From Butyrivibrio sp. NC3005 (GTDB lineage: Bacteria > Bacillota > Clostridia > Lachnospirales > Lachnospiraceae): a stretch of 35,249 nt of DNA. Both the position numbers and the translations under genes were made by a program. The notes under the pieces are model-generated. The model worked only from the letters and a program-made list of their open reading frames with translations. It was not told where the DNA came from and did no database searches. Of the stretch, positions 14,724 to 23,500 are shown in pieces (position 1 is the first letter of the stretch; each line of letters opens with the position of its first letter). Location: positions 1 through 35,249 of the forward strand of contig NZ_AUKC01000014.1 of NCBI RefSeq assembly GCF_000424545.1, written 5' to 3'.

Positions 14724-15077
14724 ATGGGAAAAGAAGACAATTACGAAATTGAAATCAAGATGATGAAAAGAAAATATGAAAAGTGTCCATTTTGTGGAGG
14801 ATTAACTCACCTGGTAGCACTAGGTGAATATGAATGTGAATCATGTGGAATGCATCAGATTGATGAATTTGGCAGAATAAGAGAATATATGGCACAAAAT
14901 CCAGATGGCGTTACTATGGATCAGATTGTAAGAGCGACTAAGATAAACAGACACATCGTTGATAACTTCATGAAATATATTAATTCAAGTGCGCCTTCCA
15001 GTGATAAAGTTACAATCCCAAAAGGTGCGGCAAAGAAAGATAAAGGAACCGGATTTTTCTATGTGAATGGCAAATAA
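14724..15077 (+). CDS. Zinc-ribbon plus HTH-like protein (YvyF/TIGR03826-like)
   Basis: 117 residues. CPFCGG (about 20-25) and CESCG (about 37-41) make a four-cysteine zinc ribbon. IREYMAQNPDGVTMDQIVRA (about 50-69) and the following INRHIVDNFMKYI resemble the helix-turn-helix tail of the small flagellar-operon protein YvyF, which has the same ribbon-then-REYL...GA..EV.EATG layout. The resemblance is by eye. A GAGGT ribosome site precedes the ATG. The gene shares a transcript with the coiled-coil gene and is closed by the repeat-type terminator at 15093-15146. Confidence 0.6.
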   Translation: MGKEDNYEIEIKMMKRKYEKCPFCGGLTHLVALGEYECESCGMHQIDEFGRIREYMAQNPDGVTMDQIVRATKINRHIVDNFMKYINSSAPSSDKVTIPKGAAKKDKGTGFFYVNGK

Positions 15078-15084
15078 GAATAGA

Positions 15085-15152
15085 TTTTTGGAACGCAAAC
15101 TGGTCCAAGGCAAAGCCTTTTTAAATGGCCAGTTTGCGTAGTTTTTGGAACG
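15085..15152. repeat. Dispersed hairpin repeat, copy 1, flanked by TTTTTGGAACG
   Basis: An imperfect palindrome with outer arms ACGCAAACTGG (15093-15103) and CCAGTTTGCGT (15129-15139), inner arms AAGGC/GCCTT, and a T run after the right arm. It therefore doubles as a terminator for the 14724 gene. The 11-mer TTTTTGGAACG stands at both ends (15085-15095 and 15142-15152). A second copy with one loop change ends the window (35192-35249). Confidence 0.8.
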
Positions 15153-15154
15153 AA

Positions 15155-15185
15155 GTGACAAAAATCTATATTATTATGTTATAAT
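15155..15185 (+). promoter_or_regulatory. Promoter of the GGDEF operon
   Basis: GTGACA (15155-15160) and perfect TATAAT (15180-15185) with a 19-bp spacer (18 if the -35 is read as TGACAA). The start near 15192 excludes the upstream TTG codon as a translation start. Confidence 0.55.
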
Positions 15186-15246
15186 CTTTTTGATTTTCCT
15201 TATGGAAACAAAAAGACATGACAGTAATGGGAGTTTAATTTTTTTT

Positions 15247-16440
15247 ATGTCCGAAATAGTTTATGCAACAGTAATTGCAGACGGAATAGGCTTTTTACTG
15301 ATGACAATGGTATATTTTAATACTACGCAGAATCGTAAAAATATGCTGTTTGCCGATCAGTTTTATTTTGGACTGGTCAGACTAATAGCTTTTTTGTGTA
15401 TAGTAGATTTGACAACATATCTAGTGGATGGAGCAACATTTACAGGTGCAAGAGAAGTTGGAATAGCGACAAACTCCTTGCTTATAATATTAACAGCATG
15501 GTTTGCATACAGATGGACAATATATGCTGATTACAGGACACATAAAAGTATGCGTCGTATTCAGATGATGCACGGACTTATGGAAATACCATTTTGGTTT
15601 GCATCACTCCTAGTTGGATTTAATTTATTTAATCCGGTTATTTTTGAAATCAATGAAAATAATGTATACGAGAGAGGGGTTATTTTCTATGTCATATGGG
15701 TAATTGATTTCTTTTATTTGTTTTTTAGTGTAGTAACCAACTACGTAGATATGAAAAAATCTTCTAATTATCAGTTTTTTTCACTTTCAATAGTATTTTT
15801 TACAACCGGAATAGCTTTTATTGTACAGTTTTTCATGTACGGAGTATCGCTTATTTATGTATCATTTGCGATTGCATTCGTAGAAATATATTTTGATTTA
15901 CAAAATGAAACTTCATATATTGATCCGTTAAGCAAAGTTTTCAATAGACAATATCTTGGAAACTATCTTTCTGATGCCTGTTATATCAGCTCTGGTGCAA
16001 ATAAAGTAATTGGTTTAAAAAACAAACATAGTAAAGAAAATATGATTTTTGCCTGCCTTCTTCTTGATGTTGATCATTTCAAGCAGATAAATGATAACTA
16101 CGGACATCTAACAGGCGACAAAGCAATAGCAGATATTGGAAGAATACTTCTTGAATGTGCACCAAAAGATGGAATATGTGGCAGATATGGTGGAGATGAG
16201 TTTGTTATGGCTCTTTTTGTCAAAGATGTGTCTGAACTTGATAAAATGAAAGAAAGAATTCAAAAAAAATGTCAGGAATTAAATGACAGCGGAGAGAACA
16301 GTTTCAAATTGGAAGTATCAATAGGTTCTGCAGTTTTTCGCAAAGAGGATGATACAGTTGAGTCACTTTTTTGCAGACTTGACGAGGCTATGTATGAGGT
16401 AAAGAAAAATAACAGAAAAAAATACGAGGAAAAAGTATGA
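15247..16440 (+). CDS. Membrane diguanylate cyclase (GGDEF)
   Basis: 397 residues from ATG 15247. The N-terminal ~215 residues form about six hydrophobic helices, a membrane sensor of no named family. The C-terminal GGDEF domain begins near YIDPLSKVFNRQYL, has LLLDVDHFKQINDNYGH with the metal-binding Asp, and the active site RYGGDEF (about 313-319), so synthesis of c-di-GMP from GTP is expected. The usual RxxD inhibitory site is not visible before GGDEF. In-frame ATG 15202 lacks a ribosome site and TTG 15145 lies upstream of the promoter; GGGAG at 15229-15233 supports 15247, although 13 nt away. It overlaps the next gene by 4 nt. Confidence 0.85.
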   Translation: MSEIVYATVIADGIGFLLMTMVYFNTTQNRKNMLFADQFYFGLVRLIAFLCIVDLTTYLVDGATFTGAREVGIATNSLLIILTAWFAYRWTIYADYRTHKSMRRIQMMHGLMEIPFWFASLLVGFNLFNPVIFEINENNVYERGVIFYVIWVIDFFYLFFSVVTNYVDMKKSSNYQFFSLSIVFFTTGIAFIVQFFMYGVSLIYVSFAIAFVEIYFDLQNETSYIDPLSKVFNRQYLGNYLSDACYISSGANKVIGLKNKHSKENMIFACLLLDVDHFKQINDNYGHLTGDKAIADIGRILLECAPKDGICGRYGGDEFVMALFVKDVSELDKMKERIQKKCQELNDSGENSFKLEVSIGSAVFRKEDDTVESLFCRLDEAMYEVKKNNRKKYEEKV

Positions 16441-17393
16441 TAAAAGTTGATCTTATTACTGGTTTTTTGGGTTCAGGAAAAACAACATTCATTAGAAAAT
16501 ATGTAGAGTATCTATTAGGGAAAGATGAGAAAATATGCATTCTTGAAAATGACTATGGAGCTATCAATGTAGATATGCTTTTGCTGTCAGATCTTTTGGG
16601 TGAAAATCTTGGTCTTGAAATGGTAGTAGGAGGAGACGGTGCCACGGCACACAGAAGAAGATTTAAAACTAAACTTATATCAATGGCGATGATGGGATAT
16701 AAGAGAATAATCGTAGAACCTTCTGGAATATTTGATATGGATGAGTTTTTTGATACGTTCTATGAAGAGCCTCTTGATAGATGGTATGAAATGGGAAGTG
16801 TAATAGCAATTGTAGATTCGACCGATTTGAATTCTTTATCCAAAGAGTCTGAATATATCTTTGCTTCAGAGATAGCAGATGCAGGAAGCATTATTCTTAG
16901 TAAAACCCAGCTTTCAACAAAAGACAATATTCTTAAGGTCAAAGGAAAGGCAATGAAATCCCTTCTTTCAATTGGATGTGATAGAGACATTTCTAATCTT
17001 TTTATTGACAAAGACTGGGAAGATTTTTCTGATGAAGATTTTTCAAAAATAGCCTCATCTGGATATAAAAATGAAGATTTCGTAAAGATGAAAAGTGAAG
17101 AATTTGAGAAATTTAATTCACTTTTTTATTTTGGCGTAAATCTGGATAAAGAAACACTTATCCAAAATGTTAAAAAAGTGTTCGAAGATAAAAATTGTGG
17201 AAAAGTGCATAGAATAAAAGGTTTTGCAAGATGCAAAGATTCATTTTTGCAGATAAATGCTACACCTGAAAAGGTCACACATAGTAGCGGGCAAACAGGC
17301 AGAGAAGTTATAATAGTAATTGGTGAAAATCTTGATAAAGAGGAAATAGGAAAGTATTTTCCAACAACAGAATTTACAAAACTTATAGATTAA
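16437..17393 (+). CDS. CobW-like G3E GTPase lacking the CxCC motif
   Basis: 318 residues. LITGFLGSGKTTF (about 6-18) is the Walker A of COG0523/CobW GTPases; ENDYGAINVD (about 37-46) and IIVEPSGIFD (about 91-100) are the following family motifs. Where metallochaperones have GCICC, this protein has GGDGATAHRRRFKTKL (about 65-80), so the metal-binding cysteines are absent. The guanine site reads SKTQ instead of NKxD (about 154-157), which may change nucleotide preference. A C-terminal CobW_C-like region follows (about 220-318). The start overlaps the GGDEF stop (ATGA). A metal-chaperone role is therefore doubtful; a regulatory GTPase of a Clostridial subfamily is more likely. Confidence 0.75.
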   Translation: MIKVDLITGFLGSGKTTFIRKYVEYLLGKDEKICILENDYGAINVDMLLLSDLLGENLGLEMVVGGDGATAHRRRFKTKLISMAMMGYKRIIVEPSGIFDMDEFFDTFYEEPLDRWYEMGSVIAIVDSTDLNSLSKESEYIFASEIADAGSIILSKTQLSTKDNILKVKGKAMKSLLSIGCDRDISNLFIDKDWEDFSDEDFSKIASSGYKNEDFVKMKSEEFEKFNSLFYFGVNLDKETLIQNVKKVFEDKNCGKVHRIKGFARCKDSFLQINATPEKVTHSSGQTGREVIIVIGENLDKEEIGKYFPTTEFTKLID

Positions 17394-17405
17394 CAGGGGA
17401 AGAGT

Positions 17406-18554
17406 ATGCAATTTCTTTTTATTTCTAATTATATAAATCATCATCAGATACCACTTTGCAATGAGCTGTATCAAGAACTTGGCGATGACTTTATATTCAT
17501 GCAGACGCAGCCTATGGAAGAAGAGCGAATAAAGATGGGATGGGGACAGAATGTGAAAAATCTTCCATATGTGAGAATGTATATGGATAACATTAAAGAG
17601 TCGATAAGGCTCATAGAAAATGCAGATGTAGTACTTCTGGGGTGGACAGAAGATGCAGATGTCAGGAATAAATGCCTTCAAAGGCCGGGCGATGGGAAAC
17701 TTCTTCTTAGAATGAGCGAACGAATATACAGAGAAGGAAGATGGAAGGCGATTTCTCCAAAGGGACTTATATCCAAGTACAGGGAACATATAAGATTCAG
17801 GAAAAAAAATGTATATATGCTTTGTAACGGCGCATATGTTGCAGGGGATTTTTCTTTAATAGGTGCATATCCTGACAAGATGCTCAAATGGGGGTATTTT
17901 CCAGAGTTAAAAGAATATTCAAAAACAGATATTTATGAAATGAAAAAAGATAACAAAGTGCCATATATCTTGTGGACAGGAAGATATATGAAAGGTGTAA
18001 AACATCCGGAATTTGCAGTCCTTTTGGCTAGATATTTAAAAGAAAAAGGATATAAATTCAGACTTGATATGATAGGCGATGGAGAACAGAAAGAGGAAGT
18101 TGAAGCGATAATCAAAGAAAATAATCTGGGAGACTATGTGAAACTTCTAGGATTTCTTCCGCCTGATGAAGTAAGAACCTACATGGAAAAGGCTGACATA
18201 TATTTATTTACAAGTAACCATCTGGAAGGATGGGGGGCTGTTGTAAACGAAGCCATGAACAGTGCCTGCGCAGTAGTTGCAGGTTCAGATGCAGGTGCAG
18301 TTCCTTACCTTATTAAAGATGGAGAGAACGGGCTTATATATGAAGGTGAGAATATAGAGCAGTTTTTTAAAAAAGTTGAAATGCTTATAAATAGCGAAGA
18401 ACTTCGAAAAAAGCTCGGGAAAAACGCCTTCGATACAATATATAAAACCTGGAATGCCAAAATAGCAGCTAGAAGACTTGTACGTTTTTCAAATCATTTA
18501 CTTCATGATACTCCATATGAAAAATATACAATAGGGCCACTTAGTAAAGCATAA
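17406..18554 (+). CDS. Glycosyltransferase family 4
   Basis: 382 residues with a two-domain GT-B layout. The C-terminal half carries ILWTGRYMKGVKHPEFAVLL (about 190-209), LDMIGDGEQ and the nucleotide-sugar motif EGWGAVVNEAMNSACAVVAG (about 274-293) with the two glutamates spaced E-x7-E, typical of GT4 retaining enzymes. The N-terminal half ends in a loop with RMSERIYREGRWK. There is no signal peptide; it is cytoplasmic or membrane-peripheral. It starts 12 nt after the CobW-like gene with GGGGAAGAG as ribosome site, so GGDEF, GTPase and glycosyltransferase form one operon. That suggests a c-di-GMP-related exopolysaccharide or cell-surface glycan step (inference). Sugar and acceptor are unknown. 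Confidence 0.85.
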   Translation: MQFLFISNYINHHQIPLCNELYQELGDDFIFMQTQPMEEERIKMGWGQNVKNLPYVRMYMDNIKESIRLIENADVVLLGWTEDADVRNKCLQRPGDGKLLLRMSERIYREGRWKAISPKGLISKYREHIRFRKKNVYMLCNGAYVAGDFSLIGAYPDKMLKWGYFPELKEYSKTDIYEMKKDNKVPYILWTGRYMKGVKHPEFAVLLARYLKEKGYKFRLDMIGDGEQKEEVEAIIKENNLGDYVKLLGFLPPDEVRTYMEKADIYLFTSNHLEGWGAVVNEAMNSACAVVAGSDAGAVPYLIKDGENGLIYEGENIEQFFKKVEMLINSEELRKKLGKNAFDTIYKTWNAKIAARRLVRFSNHLLHDTPYEKYTIGPLSKA

Positions 18555-18571
18555 GAAAATTGTCTTTGATA

Positions 18572-18600
18572 TTGCAATTAATTCAAAAAATCTGTATCAT
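18572..18600 (+). promoter_or_regulatory. Promoter of the zinc-ribbon membrane protein gene
   Basis: TTGCAA (18572-18577), 17-bp spacer, TATCAT (18595-18600), 44 nt before the start codon. Confidence 0.5.
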
Positions 18601-18643
18601 ATATCGAGTATGTAAAAACGCTTTTAAAACCAAGGAGGATTAC

Positions 18644-20173
18644 ATGTTTTGTAGTAATTGCGGAACGACAGTTCCAGAGGGAAGTACATTTTGTACTAAT
18701 TGCGGCGCAAAAATGGTACCTGCTTCAGAGGCAAAAAGTGCTAATGAGCAGAGTGTAAACGCAACTACACAGAACGTTTCCGGCAATGTGCAGCCTGGAA
18801 ATGTTCAGAATCAAAGTGCAGGAGCAAATTCAAGATCTTCAAAGGGAAACAGTAAGAAAACAGGAATAATCGCACTAGTAGTAGCACTTGCAGTGGTTGT
18901 TATCGGTGTATTTGTTTTTATTACAACCCGCCCTGTTGAGATTAATCTCAACGAATACATTGAAGTAAAATTTGAAGGCTATGATACTGTAGGTCAGGCT
19001 GAAGTTAAGATTAATGAGTCAAAGCTTGCTAAGGATTTTGGTGAAAAGATTAAATATCGCGGAAAAGAAAAGGATATTACTACTTCTTCAGGAAAAGTAA
19101 CTGCACTTATGGACGAAGTTTCCGGAAAACTTGATAAAGAATCAGGACTTAAAAACGGAGATAAAGTAGTTTATAAGTGGAAAATTGATGAAGAAGAATT
19201 AAAAAAGAACTTCAATGTTAAACTTGTTGCTGGCGAAGAAGAGTTTAAGGTTAAGAATTTAAAGAAAGCAGATTCTTTTGATCCATTCGAAGGTTTAGAG
19301 TGCACTTTCGATGGCATCTCACCTAATGGAAGAGTTAATTATTCAACATCTAAGATTAGTAATAAGTATTATATAAACCGTAACTATTATATTCAGTGTG
19401 AAAAGACAAATAAGCTTGCAAACGGCGATGAAATAACTTTCTATATCACACAGGATAATGAAGAAAAGTTCAAGAATGAGTTTGTTAAAAACTTCGGCGG
19501 AATTCCTACAGCAGTTAAGAAGACTGTAAAAGTAGAAGGACTTGACAGCTATGTAGCATCTTTTGATGAAATAAGTAAAGAGTCACTTGAGACGTTACAG
19601 AAAGATGGACAAGATTACATTAGACAGCATTCATTGAGCTCGTATAGCAACTGCAATTTAAAGAGCTGTGATTATGTTGGAGCATATTATCTTACTAACA
19701 AGAATGAAAATGAGTGGAACAACAACAAATGCTATGTAATGTTCAAAGTAACTATTGAAAAAAACAGTCAAACAGGTGAATATTACTATGGCGTAGTGTT
19801 TAACAACCTTGTTAAACATCAAGATGGAAAAGTTGAGCCAAAAGATGGAAGACACTGTTCAAGTGCAGGTGGTTCTGTAAAGTTCAAGTTTAAAGATAAT
19901 GGTTGGGATTATACTCACTATTTCACAGGATTTGAATCTTTAGAAGTTGCTAAGAAAACAATCATTGATAGCCATGCAGTAGATTATAATGCTACAGAAA
20001 ATATGGCAAAGGGTAGCAATGAAGCAAAAGAAGCAAAGGATGACGCTACAGCAGGAGATACTAAAGAATCCTCAGCAGAAGCTTCAAATGCTTCTACAGA
20101 AGATGCATCAGATGATTCTTCAACAGAAGGCGCATCAGATAAAGCTTCAACAGATTCCTCAGAGGATAACTAA
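18644..20173 (+). CDS. Zinc-ribbon, single-pass membrane protein with acidic Ser/Ala tail
   Basis: 509 residues. The N-terminus is a zinc ribbon, MFCSNCGTTVPEGSTFCTNC, followed by a polar N/Q/S-rich linker (about 25-65). One membrane helix GIIALVVALAVVVIGVFVFI (about 76-95) precedes two repeated beta-rich domains: the pattern VKFEGYDTVGQAEVKINESK recurs as ECTFDGISPNGRVNYSTSK, suggesting tandem extracytoplasmic modules. The last 40 residues are low-complexity S/A/D/T/E. This layout matches zinc_ribbon_2 proteins common in Firmicutes, whose ribbon stays in the cytoplasm while the rest is outside. Start by AAGGAGG and 6-nt spacing at 18644; an in-frame TTG at 18560 lies upstream of the promoter. 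Function unknown. Confidence 0.75.
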   Translation: MFCSNCGTTVPEGSTFCTNCGAKMVPASEAKSANEQSVNATTQNVSGNVQPGNVQNQSAGANSRSSKGNSKKTGIIALVVALAVVVIGVFVFITTRPVEINLNEYIEVKFEGYDTVGQAEVKINESKLAKDFGEKIKYRGKEKDITTSSGKVTALMDEVSGKLDKESGLKNGDKVVYKWKIDEEELKKNFNVKLVAGEEEFKVKNLKKADSFDPFEGLECTFDGISPNGRVNYSTSKISNKYYINRNYYIQCEKTNKLANGDEITFYITQDNEEKFKNEFVKNFGGIPTAVKKTVKVEGLDSYVASFDEISKESLETLQKDGQDYIRQHSLSSYSNCNLKSCDYVGAYYLTNKNENEWNNNKCYVMFKVTIEKNSQTGEYYYGVVFNNLVKHQDGKVEPKDGRHCSSAGGSVKFKFKDNGWDYTHYFTGFESLEVAKKTIIDSHAVDYNATENMAKGSNEAKEAKDDATAGDTKESSAEASNASTEDASDDSSTEGASDKASTDSSEDN

Positions 20174-20184
20174 AGTTTTTATAG

Positions 20185-20214
20185 TTGACAAAACATTCAA
20201 AAAGGTTTTATTAT
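20185..20214 (+). promoter_or_regulatory. Promoter of the ileS T-box transcript
   Basis: TTGACA (20185-20190), 18-bp spacer, TATTAT (20209-20214), just upstream of the T-box leader. Confidence 0.7.
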
Positions 20215-20221
20215 ACATGTA

Positions 20222-20497
20222 AATATGTAAAGGCTAGGACGAAGAGAGTAACAAATACTTGAAAGTTTCAGAGAGTCAACGGGTGGTGTGAGTTGATACG
20301 AGTAGATGTTTGTGAAAATCACTTCTGAGCTGCGAGACTGAAGCTTTTATCTAGAGAGATGGGCAATAGGTTGAGTCGTTTGTTCAACGTTATAAGAACT
20401 CCGTATGAAATGCTAAAGGCACAGAGTACGTGTAAACAGGTGGTTAAACGAGAGTGAATTTTATCTCCGTCCTTTTTACAGGACGGAGATTTTTTTA
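20222..20497 (+). promoter_or_regulatory. T-box riboswitch, isoleucine-specific
   Basis: A 276-nt leader ahead of ileS. GTGAAAATCACTTCTGAG (20312-20329) is the specifier-loop side of stem I, with ATC (Ile codon) at 20318-20320. AGGTGGTTAAACGAG (20438-20452) is a divergent T-box sequence. The terminator is ATCTCCGTCC/GGACGGAGAT (20463-20490) followed by seven T. Uncharged tRNA-Ile should stabilise the antiterminator and switch ileS on. The gene downstream confirms the specificity. Confidence 0.88.
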
Positions 20498-20518
20498 TTA
20501 TTTAGAAGGAGAAAAGTC

Positions 20519-23500
20519 ATGTATAAAAAGGTTTCAACAGACATGAACTTTGTAGATCGCGAAAGCGAAGTAGTAGAGTTCTGGAAAAAGAATGACACAT
20601 TTAATAAGAGTGTAGAGACACGTGATGGAAATGATATCTATATGTTCTATGATGGCCCGCCAACTGCAAATGGTAAGCCGCATATAGGTCATGTTCTTAC
20701 TCGTGCTATTAAGGATATGATTCCTCGTTACAGAACTATGAAAGGATATCAGGTTCCACGTAAGGCAGGATGGGATACTCACGGACTTCCTGTAGAACTT
20801 GAAGTTGAGAAGGAAATCGGTATCGAAGGAAAAGAGCAGATTGAAGCATACGGTCTTGAGCCTTTCATCGGCAAGTGTAAAGAGTCTGTATGGAAATATA
20901 AGGGAATGTGGGAACAGTTCTCTGGTAAAGTTGGTTTCTGGGCAGATATGGATGACCCATATATCACATATGATGACAATTATATTGAGTCAGAGTGGTG
21001 GGCATTAAAAGAAATCTGGAACAAGGGACTTTTATATAAGGGATTCAAAGTAGTTCCATATTGTCCTAGCTGTGGAACACCTCTTTCATCTCATGAGGTT
21101 GCTCAGGGATATAAGACACTTAAGGACCGTACAGCAGTAGTTCGTTTCAAGGTAAAAGATGAGGATGCATATTTCCTTGCATGGACAACAACTCCATGGA
21201 CACTTCCTTCTAATATCGGACTTTGTGTAAATCCTGAAGAAACATATGCTAAAGTTAAGGCAGCGGACGGATTTACATATTATATGGCAAAGGCTCTTTT
21301 GGAAACAGTACTCGGCAAACTTGGTGAAAAATATCCTGAAGCCCTTAATGGAAAGTCCTATGAAATCCTTGAAGAAATGACAGGTAAGGATTTGGAATAC
21401 AAAGAATATGAGCCATTGTATCAGTGCGCAGCAGATATGGCTGCAAAACAGCATAAGAAGGCATTCTTTGTATATTGTGATGATTATGTAACTATGACAG
21501 ATGGTACAGGTATTGTACATATCGCTCCTGCATTTGGTGAAGATGATGCCAGAGTTGGACGTAAGTATGATGCTCCATTTGTTCAGATGGTTGATGATAG
21601 AGGACGCCTTCGTCCAGAGACAGGTAAGTTTGCTGGAATGCGCTGCAAACCTACAGCTCATGAAATCGAAGAGGGTGCTGTAAGTGCTGATCCAGAAGTA
21701 CTTAAGGATTTGGATGAGAGAAAGATTCTTTTCTCAGCTCCTAAAGTAGAGCACGATTATCCTCACTGCTGGAGATGTGATACTCCTCTTATCTACTATG
21801 CACGCGAGTCATGGTTTATCAAGATGACAGCAGTTAAAGATGACCTTGTTAAGAACAATAAGGAAATCAACTGGGTACCACAGTCAATTGGTGAAGGACG
21901 TTTTGGAAAATGGCTTGAGAACATTCAGGACTGGGCTGTATCACGTAACCGTTATTGGGGAACACCTCTTAACGTTTGGGAATGTCCAGATTGCGGCAAG
22001 CAGATTTGCATCGGATCCAGAAAAGAACTTGCAGAGCTGTCAAAAGATCCAAGCGCAGAAACAACTGAACTTCATCGTCCATTTGTTGACAAATATACTA
22101 TTAAATGTGAATGTGGCGGCGAGATGAAGAGAGTGCCTGAAGTTATCGACTGCTGGTTTGATTCAGGAGCATGTCCATATGCTGAGCTTCACTATCCTTT
22201 TGAAAACCAGGATAAATTCAAGGAACAGTTCCCTGCTCAGTTTATTTCAGAAGCAGTTGATCAGACACGTGGATGGTTCTATTCTCTTCATGCAGAGGCA
22301 ACACTTTTGTTCAATAGTCCTGCGTTTAAGAACGTTATCGTATTAGGTCTTGTTCAGGATGAGAACGGACAGAAGATGAGTAAGAGTAAGGGAAATGCAG
22401 TAGATCCTATGGAAGCACTTAATAAATATGGTGCAGATGCTATCCGTTGGTATTTCTATACTAACAGTGCGCCTTGGCTTCCTAGCAGATTCTATGGCAA
22501 GGCAGTTCAGGAAGGACAACGCAAGTTCCTTGGAACTTTGTGGAATACCTATGCATTCTTCGTACTCTATGCCAATATTGATGGATTTGATGCAAAGGAT
22601 TATAAGCTTGAGAAAGATAAGCTGACTGTAATGGATAAGTGGATTTTATCCAGACTTTATTCTACAGTAGATCAGGCTGATAAGAATCTTGATCAGTACA
22701 AGATTCCAGAAGCAGCTAAGGTGCTTGAAGACTTTGTAGATGACCTTTCTAACTGGTATGTTCGTAGAAGCCGTGAGCGTTTCTGGGCAAAAGGTATGGA
22801 GCAGGATAAGATTTCTGCATACATGACACTTCATACATGTCTCGTAGAGATTTGTAAGGCAGCAGCTCCGATGGTTCCATTTATGACAGAAGAGATTTAT
22901 CAGAATCTTGTATGCGAGAGTTTTGATAATGCACCAAAGTCTGTACATTTGTGTGATTATCCTAAGGCTGATCCAGAGTATGTTGATGCTCAGCTTGAGA
23001 AAGATATGAAGGAAGTTATGTCTATAGTCGTTCTCGGAAGAGCCTGCCGTAACGCTGCTAATATTAAGAATCGTCAGCCAATCGGAACAATGTATGTAAA
23101 GGCAGAACAGACTGTTGGAGGTTTCTATACAGATATAATCGCTGATGAACTTAATGTTAAGAATGTTGAGTTCACAAACGATGTAAGAAACTTTACTACA
23201 TATACATTCAAGCCACAGCTTAAGACAGTTGGTCCTAAATATGGCAAGAGCCTTGGTGGAATCAAACAGTACCTTTCTGAGCTTGATGGTAACAGCGCTA
23301 TGGATGAACTTAATGAAAGCGGAGCACTTAAGTTCGAAGTAAACGGCGAAGCTATTGAACTTACCAAAGATGATCTTCTTATCGATATGACACAGAAAGA
23401 AGGCTTCATGAGTCAGGAAGACTATGGAATCACAGTTGTCCTTGATACAAATCTTTCTGATGAATTGTTAGAGGAAGGCTTCATGTATGAGGTTATCTCC

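Noticed and set aside
17241..17789. 182-codon minus-strand open frame across the GTPase/glycosyltransferase junction
   Set aside because: It opposes two genes with clear family motifs and has no ribosome site or recognisable domain.
19989..20222. 77-codon plus-strand frame rich in K/Q/M over the tail of the zinc-ribbon protein
   Set aside because: Alternative frame of the low-complexity Ser/Ala/Asp tail; repetitive composition explains the openness.
21086..21661. 191-codon minus-strand open frame inside ileS
   Set aside because: Antisense shadow of a strongly coding gene; cysteine/isoleucine-rich composition typical of reversed codons, no start signal.
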